Source of the DNA: Selaginella tamariscina
Lineage: Eukaryota; Streptophyta; Lycopodiopsida; Selaginellales; Selaginellaceae
NCBI GenBank assembly: GCA_003024785.1
Contig: PUQB01000005.1
Span: forward strand, 1,314,717 to 1,378,716
Reading direction: 5' to 3'
Length of the DNA stretch: 64,000 nucleotides
Part shown: piece by piece, positions 56,766-64,000 of the stretch
Position numbering within the stretch: the first letter of the stretch is position 1
Layout: each line of letters begins with the position of its first letter
The notes under the pieces: generated by a model
Told to the model about the DNA's origin: nothing
Database searches by the model: none
The model's input: the letters and a program-made list of their open reading frames with translations, nothing else
Program-made: the position numbers and the translations under genes

Positions 56766-59681
56766 ATCAAACAAGGAGATCGAGTCATTAACCTCTGTCA
56801 CATCTCATGGACAAGCAAAACAATGGAAAGTAGATTCGCTAGTCAAGCACCCGAAAGCAGGCTGCGAACCCAGATTGGACGATGCTCGACAGATATGCCT
56901 TGTTCCATCCAATGTCACGTTCTCGGATCCAGAGGTCGTCAGTTACAACATTAATCTCGGGTGGTTTTGTCGACTTGTGGATAATGACGTTCACGTGTTC
57001 ACTAATGATGTTGACCTTGGAGTTCTTCTTCAACTCAACGAAAGCCCATCTATGGAGGGGATCCATCTGGATGTCTACTTCGAAGATCTTCAGACTCATC
57101 GAGTAGGTGTATTGTCAGGAGATATTGCTTCACAATACAGAAAATCAGCAAGTGGAGCAATCTTCCCTCTTGACATTGAAGAAGAACACAGCGACATCAT
57201 AAGGGAGATTGAGAAGGTGGCTCGGTCTCAGGTTCTCTACAGATCACGTTCAATTTGCTTAGGAAGCTTCGGGAGCTGGAGAGTGTGCCGAGAACACTAG
57301 AACAGCTGCAGTCGGGGATCACACATGTTGATTCGGATCGCAAAAGAAAATCATCAATCGTTTTGTCAGCTGCACCTGTGGCATCTCATGCTGCAATAAG
57401 TCACAAGGAAATGATGTTGGATGATAAGATTTATCCTTGTAGGGTTAAATATTGCAGCGTCAACCCAAACTTCAATTACAGGCCACTCAACCAGGAACGT
57501 GTAGCTGAGCTCATGGAGAAGATGAAGGACGACAATTCTTATACCGTTCCACATAATGCTGTTTTGTGTCCATACTATGAAAGAAGGAAGGGTGCTGACA
57601 AAGTCTGGATCACAACACCAGAACAACTCATGAAGATTCAGACGGAGAATAAAAGATCTATCAAGTACTACATCATTAGTGGCCAGCACACAATAACGGC
57701 AGCCCAACGACTTCTCGAGAACACAACAAAGGAACGATGGCAACAAAACTTTCCGAGCATACCCGTGAGAAGCTGACAAAAAGATCGGCGTTTTTAGCTA
57801 AGCCGAATCTCACAATCGAGCAGTACCATAAGTTATCGGCGGAATGGGACGCTGCCGACACCAACCACTACAACAGCAAAATATGGGAGAAGTTTAAACA
57901 CACGCGAGCCGTGTGGGAATCTCTTCAGCGACCACAAAGAGCTACCGCAGGGAATACACAATCTGCGGAATACCGGGTAAGCAAATTGTTTGGGCGGGAT
58001 TTATCTCGCCGGTATATTAATCTGTCTTTTTCCTCAGAGAGTTGAAGAAATTGCAGCAGTTGATTTTGCCCAGGTGGGCGGGAAGGAAACATCATTTCTG
58101 ATGATGTTGATTTCTTGCCCCGAAGATAGGATCTTTGCCAAATGGTTGGGGATTATGGAATCCTTTTCAAAAGGAACACTGAAGAAGAAGCAGACAAGTG
58201 AAGGGGAGCCCTCAGAAAAGTCTGCAAAGAAACCCAGTAAGACGCCGAAGGCTAAGTCTGTTCAATCTACAAAGGATGTAGACAACGATTTCAAGCTCAC
58301 ATGGTTGAAGCCTTTAAATGGAACAACGATGGAGGAGATGGAAGTCTTGGCTGATTTGGTGATCGATGGCAAACTACAAATTAATAACAGCAGCCCAACC
58401 TCTCCTTTTCATCTCAAGGCAATGGAGTTGAAGACGGTCAGGCATTTCAAGGAGTGGTTGGGAATACACTGCCACAAACTGGGTTGGACCTCGACTTCAA
58501 CATATGAAAGAGGTTAGCAAATATTTGCATGTGACGAACGATGATATGCTTGTCGAATGGGTGAACCAATCGGAAGATCTAGGCAAGAATCTATTGCACG
58601 CCAACGCCAAAAAGGAGAACATTGGGATGACGCCTTCTCTTATGGCAGTCCTTCAGCAGCGGAGAACCGAATTGAACCTTATAAAGGAGGATGCTACGAA
58701 TCACGACAAGCCCTACAGATGTTTGTTGTTAGATTCGGAGACTTTATGGGGTAACATCACTGCTTGTAGGAAACCGTTTCAATTGTTCGTGATGGATCGG
58801 CGGGTGTCAAAAAATCTTTCGACAGATAGGGCACTAGAGGATCTGGTGGAGAAACTTAGCCGTGCAAGCATATACATAGAAGGTATTTATTATTGAATTC
58901 ATGCTTGCGCTCTTCACTGATACCTACTTTTTCAGGTATTTATTTCTTGATTCTTGCTCATGTCACCGATACTTTTGCCTTCGCCTTCGCCAAGAAGAAT
59001 AGACATCGTTGGACAGGATTTTATATGAACGATGCTAATCCCAAGTGCATTGATACTGTTGTTCACTTGGTTGTTAGGAATGCGCCAAACAATTTCAAGC
59101 TTCCAAATGACTGGCCAGGCATCTGTTTGCACTCCAACGGCCCTGAACCTCCATCCGATACACCGATAGGTATGAGTGACGTATTCGGCAATGTACGTTA
59201 TCCAAACATTACAAGTCAAGCGGCACGGAGCATCGTCAACTTGATCAGGGGTCCTCACAGTGATGCGTGGGTTTTTGACTACTGCACTAGGGGGTCCGTC
59301 TTGAAGGAGTGTTACCTTCGGCATACATGTGTGTTTGCCGTTGAGAAGGATAAGACCATGGTTGAGGACCTGAACAAGTGGATAGATTGGGTCTCAACTG
59401 AGTACCCCAACGATTCCATAAAGGCGTATTTGAGAAAGTTCCCTCCAGATAAGTGCGATAGCTCTGAAGGTGAATCTGGTTCAATCTCGGAGTCTGAGAA
59501 CGAACATCAATCAGATATTAGACCGGAAGTTATCTCGAGGAGTACAGAACATTCGCACACTCCAGGACCCATGGAAACATCAATAGAAGATGCAGAAGAT
59601 CTTGAACCATCTCACAAGCGGCTTAGACCTTCTTCGCCTCATTCAGAAGGTAATAGCGAAGAAGAATTGATAATGAATTGA
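56766..59681 (+). CDS. ParB/Srx-like domain fused to a DNA-methyltransferase-like domain (frame-broken)
   Basis: Protein text runs through successive frames to TGA at 59679-59681. Part 1 (56830-57240): VDSLVKHPKAGCEPRLDD, QICLVPSNVTFSDPEVVSYN, LGVLLQLNES. Part 2 (57260-57770): YRPLNQERVAELMEKMKDD, then YYIISGQHTITAAQRLLENT, a ParB/sulfiredoxin-like core in which an (I)xGQHxxxAA loop binds nucleotide. Part 3: LTKRSAFLAKPNLTIEQYHK and a basic linker (KKPSKTPKAKSVQSTKD). Part 4 (58500-59400): YRCLLLDSETLWGN, then GIYFLILAHVTDTFAFAFAK, then WVFDYCTRGSVLKECYLRHT with CVFAVEKD. The order resembles beta-class N6/N4 DNA methyltransferases (catalytic motif first, SAM-binding FxGxG-like motif last), but DPPY and the glycine pattern are degenerate, so catalysis is doubtful. 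The tail is acidic and Ser-rich. Introns 57977-58037 and about 58882-58936 are clear. Frame changes lie near 57245, 57765 and 58490. The 5' exon is not resolved. ParB-methyltransferase fusions are typical of phages and bacteria. Confidence 0.6.
57993..58010. repeat. Single copy of the array palindrome inside a ParB-like gene intron
   Basis: GGCGGGATTTATCTCGCC lies in the 61-bp intron 57977-58037. It is identical to a variant unit of array 2 near 55163-55180 and two mismatches from the consensus palindrome. Confidence 0.9.
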
Positions 59682-59953
59682 TAGAGTGATGAATAGTTGT
59701 AAATGAGTGTAACATAAGGCATTTTTGTATATTTCTTTTATATTTGTACAGAAAATAAATTCTCAAGGATTAATGAAGCTTTTAGTTCAAACATGGGTCA
59801 CACATTAACAAGGTAAATAATATACCTTGATAATTTTAAGGTCAGCTAATTATCATTTTGCAGATGTAATGAAATAATTGAGAACATGGATTTTCAGCAT
59901 TGCCATGAGGTAAGAGAGGGGTTTGGCGACAATTTCTTGTGCCACATGTCAGA

Positions 59954-61120
59954 ATGACAGAGTTCATGCAGGAAATGGATAATAATGCAGCTCAAAACAT
60001 CGTTACCATGGGGGCCACTTCATCATCATTTTTATTGGCTTCAGTTCCGAAATCAATTTCTTCAGCGCATGCAATATCTGAATCTTGTAAGGATGATGTA
60101 CAATTAAATGATGAAGGGATAGGCAACGAAATAGTGGCAACGGATAAATGTGAAAGGGAGCAAACAAGTGATTTGCAAAGTATTCAAGAGGCAACGCTAT
60201 CTCATGTTACTCATGGCCATATTGTGTTGTTGGATGTCAATGGTGTTCTGCTTCATCGACAAAGGCCCGAGGATAGAAAAACAGAAATCAAACAAGGAGA
60301 TTTCATTCCTTGTCATGGTAAATTTCGATATGATATTATTTTTCGTCCAGGGTTGGATCGTCTCTTTCAAAAGCTTAAGGAGATGGGTGCGCTTGTGGGG
60401 ATTTGGTCATGCATGCAGATTCATAACTTAACACCGCTGTTGAGTTTACTTAAGAAACATTGTAGTGTTGCAGAAGAGGTGATTCGTAAAGATTGGATTT
60501 TTGACCAGCGAATGTGTCATAAACCTCTCGAATTTCACAATATAAGAAAGGAAAGCAAGCCATACTTCTTCAAGAATGAAAGAATAATTGGGACTCATGG
60601 GGAGATCAGTCGCTTAAGGATAACGAAGAATGCACATATCTTAGTAGTAGACGACTCTCCTCAGAAGGCTATGCTCAACCAAAACATTGCTTGTATTCAT
60701 CCAATCACTTTCGATCCATATTCTGATATCGATATCATGGATGAGCTAGTGAACTACTTGGATACGTGCCTCAGAAAGAAGAATCTCGAAAATTTTTGTG
60801 AGCAGTATCCACCGTATCATACATTTCCTGAAGCTTTTCTTTCTCGTGATATTGAATTTTATAAAATGAAGGATAGCAACCGGGCGCTTTATAATATTAT
60901 TCTTAAGGAACGTCAGTTTTTAGATGAGCCTTTATGCAGACCTTCTCTTATCACATCTTATGTATTAACAAGGATGGCAACTCCCAATTGCATTCGTGAG
61001 AGTGTTAAGTGGTGGCAACAACATCAAGATATTGACCAAAATGATTTGATTAATCCGGAGAGTGATGATTTAGACAAAATGAAAAGATTTCTTTGTATGA
61101 TAGAAAGAAAGTATTTATAA
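59954..61120 (+). CDS. FCP1/NIF-type HAD phosphatase-like protein
   Basis: One open frame of about 390 residues; ATG 59954 is taken as start, and an upstream spliced exon (ending near the GAG/GTAAG at 59910) is possible. The HAD motif I is HIVLLDVNGVLLHRQRP, followed by KFRYDIIFRPGLDRLFQKLK, GALVGIWSCMQIHNLTPLLS (motif II region with Ser), and ITKNAHILVVDDSPQKAML (motif IV, VDDS). The layout equals the FCP1-homology/NLI-interacting domain found in CTD phosphatases and TIM50. The DxDx(T/V) motif reads DVNGV, so the nucleophile Asp is kept but the acid/base Asp is Asn, which suggests weak or lost phosphatase activity. The gene has no lesion, unlike most in the window. It follows the ParB-like gene in the same direction with a gap of about 270 bp. 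Confidence 0.75.
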   Translation: MTEFMQEMDNNAAQNIVTMGATSSSFLLASVPKSISSAHAISESCKDDVQLNDEGIGNEIVATDKCEREQTSDLQSIQEATLSHVTHGHIVLLDVNGVLLHRQRPEDRKTEIKQGDFIPCHGKFRYDIIFRPGLDRLFQKLKEMGALVGIWSCMQIHNLTPLLSLLKKHCSVAEEVIRKDWIFDQRMCHKPLEFHNIRKESKPYFFKNERIIGTHGEISRLRITKNAHILVVDDSPQKAMLNQNIACIHPITFDPYSDIDIMDELVNYLDTCLRKKNLENFCEQYPPYHTFPEAFLSRDIEFYKMKDSNRALYNIILKERQFLDEPLCRPSLITSYVLTRMATPNCIRESVKWWQQHQDIDQNDLINPESDDLDKMKRFLCMIERKYL

Positions 61121-62950
61121 AAAAATTAACATGTTGATAAGAAAATGATTTCATTTGTAATTATGTTTGATAGTATTTCTTCATTATTGTAAACTATTTT
61201 TAGAATAATATGAATATTCTAAGATATTTTAGGAATATTCCTTACTAAGTAAGGTTATTGAAGGATTAATTAATTAATTAATTAATATTTAAGGCTTAAT
61301 TACATATTAATTAAATGATTAATTAATAATTAAAACTTAAGTATTAATTAGTAATTTATTTTATATTCCCATTTTCACGTATCATGCCCACTTTAGTTAC
61401 AACGTGCATCCTAGTGGAAGTCTCTAGAATACCACGACACTTGGCACAAGAACCGCAAAGCATGGGGGAGTGTCCAGCCTACCCATCATAGGCCACCAAC
61501 CTAGGTAGTGAGGGAGATACAGGTAACGTATTAGGCAAGACTTATCAGCACTATGACACCAATGGGCAATGGGCCACCCCAGCGCATCTCGAACTAACCA
61601 AGGGATCAAGAAGGTAGTGGCAATTTACAACAACTTAGACCTCCCTGGAGTGTTTGTAGAGCATGACAACATAGTAAAGGAGCTCACAGATCACTGTCAG
61701 ACTACTCAAAAAGAGGCAAGGATGTATTCAAAACAACTTCTCTAGGGAGTCCAACTATGGGAGATCTAGAGGTCATGAGGAAGCAAGCAAAAGAGGTGTA
61801 CCAACAATTAGCCAATTGCCTAGACCAGCTATAAGGCAAGTACAATAGCTCCAAAGGCTCCACGATCAACTCAGACGAGACCATGAGCAGGCCACAGTGG
61901 AGAGGGAACGGCAAGTTTTTGAGCTTGGCACCGAACTCGAGCGACATGAGGCAGAGCTCACAAAGGTCCACCAAGAACTGGCAGCAACCAAAGAAGAACT
62001 GCATCAGCCCACTAGTCATCTCGAAGCCACTCTTGCATCCTCTTCAATGAAGCCCATGCCTGAGGCACAATGGGTTATAGTTCCACCCTAGCCACTCGAG
62101 GAACGCCGGCCGGTCAAGGCTTTATAGGACTTACTGTGGACCACCATGGAGTTAGAGGTGCACCCCAAAACTACAGGCTCAACTCCTCGCAATAAGGAAA
62201 CAAAAGCTACAACTCTTGCAAGAGCGGACTCAAGAGCTGGAGGTCCAGCTTAAACAGATTCTGGAGCAACATGCAGGGTTCGAGGCAAGGCTACGAAAGT
62301 GACCGCGCTACGGGACGTGACCATTGCCGCCCTGAAGCTAAAGCTGACCACAACATAGAGCGAGATCACTATATACCGCCACCACTACGGAGTTGACGGC
62401 TAAGGGAATGGCCTGAGGACATGCCAACGAATAAGTCCGAGCATCTGGTTGACTGTGGTTTGACTATCGTCAAACCATCAGCCGGCACAAATGAGCGATG
62501 AGGCAGAGTGGCCAAGCGGTGAAGGTACAGCAAGTACGGACTGACGACAGCTGTCAGGTAGCATTTAATCCAAGCATAGATCCGATTGTCCAGATCAACT
62601 ACCAAAGTACTTGGGATAGCACACGTGAGGGAGGCGCATAAATGTTACAGGCAAGCTATGTCACAGAGTGGCAAAGCAGTGAGAGAGTGCCACATTACCT
62701 AGGGTCTAGCACTAGTCGACCCACTATATAAGTAGGAAGGCTGGTAGTGGGTCAGGGTCTTTCTAGTCTTTGTATCTTGCTCCACCTTTCTTACAAGATA
62801 TTCTCCCAAAAAGGTGGAGTAGACACCAAGAATATTCGAAGACAATATTCTTTAGGAGAAGTAAAATATGAGAAGAGTCTCATTTTATATAATAGAATCT
62901 AAAAGAATGAATATTCAATCTTACCAAATATAAGTGATGTGCTATTGTCA
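61121..62950. repeat. Degenerate retroelement-like region
   Basis: After AT-rich TAATTAAT repeats (61260-61350) the base composition becomes GC-richer. At 61897-62091 there is a coiled-coil-like frame (ERERQVFELGTELERHEAEL, VHQELAATKEELHQ), reminiscent of gag-like proteins of plant retroelements but with no zinc knuckle, protease or polymerase motif. A GACCCACTATATAAG phrase at 62717-62731 is TATA-box-like, followed by transcript-like text. I see no complete element. Confidence 0.3.
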
Positions 62951-64000
62951 ATGATGGTAGATTGCTTATGTGTAAAATGCTATTAAAGAACAAGGGACTT
63001 AACAAGAAACCTAACTGTGGTGTTTGTCATTTCTTATATATAATTTTCTTTACTTGTCAATATTTGTGTTTGTTTGAATTTCAAATGTAATCATCTTTCG
63101 TTCACCAACCCTTTAATTATGCAAGCCTATTAAAATTTCATAATTTATCAATTTGTTATTGTTCATATCAATTCTTTCACATCAAAAATATTTTCATACG
63201 ATTACAATTTACTCTATTCTGTTGTACTTTAGTTTATTTTGCATACAGATATGTCAGTAATTACATATTCTTTATCATTATTATCCAAATTGCAGTGTTT
63301 TCTACTTTGAAGGCAATATTATACTAACTTATCGATCTTGGTGCTAATAACTCAGGATTGCGAAACTAGTGCATTGATCTACCAACAATTTACTTTTCAC
63401 GAAAGGATTCTATTGGATTTTATATTTTAGCTTAATTATATGGCAAGTGTATTTTGATTAGGAATTTAATAAAGGTCAATGTGATAATTATATAATAGTT
63501 GACAGCCAGTTTGATAATTATTTAAAACTAGAAAGTTAAGTTTGATAATTATATAAACTAAAGCAATTAATAATTATATAAATCTTAAACCAGTCTATTT
63601 GACAATTTCACGTTACGTTAATCATCAATTTGTTTAAGAAGTTATGTTAGATATAATATGACATATGTTATTCTAAAATATCATATTTTGTATATAATTT
63701 AAAGTATGTAGACATGATGAGCTTTCTTTATAATTATTATTTTTTAAATAAAGTTTAATACTGAAATAAAATCCTTAACATATACTTTTCATCATCTATA
63801 TAGAGTTCCACACCATAACCATTGGAGTTATTAATATATCGATTTTTATACACTTATTGTTTATAAAGTGAAATATGAGATTCTTAGAATATTCTATATT
63901 ATTGGTTTGCCAATCATAAAATATGTACATTAATTCAGTACGATTTAAACATATTCTTCAATAAGATTTTATAACAGAAAGTGAACATGCTTAATTATAA
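62951..64000. other. AT-rich DNA, no gene
   Basis: Strongly AT-rich with a short GATAATTATATAA-type direct repeat at 63480-63590 (TTTGATAATTAT three times). Nothing else is supported. Confidence 0.6.

Noticed and set aside
61897-62091. Functional gag or coiled-coil gene
   Set aside because: Only 64 codons, no partner domains, and surrounded by stops in GC-richer degenerate repeat.
62490-62600. tRNA-Ser/Leu-like sequence (GGCAGAGTGGCCAAGCGGTGAAGG)
   Set aside because: The A-box is good, but no matching B-box, acceptor stem or anticodon arm could be folded; a similar phrase recurs at 62660 in repeat DNA.

Overview
The window is nuclear DNA from a streptophyte plant. The genes carry many short GT-AG introns (mostly 50-110 bp), often filled with (GT)n or (CT)n runs, and CCCTAAA telomere-type repeats are present. 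A phosphate acetyltransferase gene and a decayed pentatricopeptide-repeat gene, together with the short introns, point to a seed-free land plant. A lycophyte such as Selaginella is my best guess (inference, not proven).

Layout. 1-4.6 kb: the tail of an acidic protein, two broken LEA_2/NHL genes, a broken PPR gene and a DUF6817 gene. 4.8-9.2 kb: GPN-loop GTPase 2 (minus), head-to-head with an OSCA/CSC1-type channel (plus). 9.3-14.8 kb: a gene-free field of diverged direct and inverted copies of one repeat. 14.8-28.1 kb: four plus-strand genes, namely a gamma-tubulin complex protein (GCP5-like), a sterol C-5 desaturase, exocyst SEC3 and an unrecognised membrane-anchored protein. 28.3-42.1 kb: two WAT1-type transporter genes in opposite orientation, a complete phosphate acetyltransferase (minus), and between them a scrambled block of decayed copies of the neighbouring genes. 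42.2-47.1 kb: mostly empty, with a Ulp1-protease-like fragment.

47.1-61.1 kb is the unusual part. A DUF7869 transposase-like gene (minus) and a ParB-like plus DNA-methyltransferase-like gene (plus) face away from each other. They flank two GC-rich arrays of an 18-bp perfect palindrome, GGCGGGATTAATCCCGCC, spaced about every 42-45 bp. An FCP1/HAD-like gene follows. Between the arrays lie AT-rich repeats, interstitial telomere repeats and a large microsatellite block. I read the whole as a candidate undescribed mobile or selfish element whose palindromes may be binding sites for one of its proteins. The co-location is seen; the function is inferred. 61.1-64 kb is degenerate repeat and AT-rich DNA.

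Caution: most otherwise convincing genes contain one or more single-base frame breaks, several of them in homopolymers, and one contig overlap was left unmerged around a single N. Uncorrected assembly indels are therefore likely, and a 'pseudogene' call based on a single frameshift is weak here. The ordinary genes are independent housekeeping loci and do not form a pathway.
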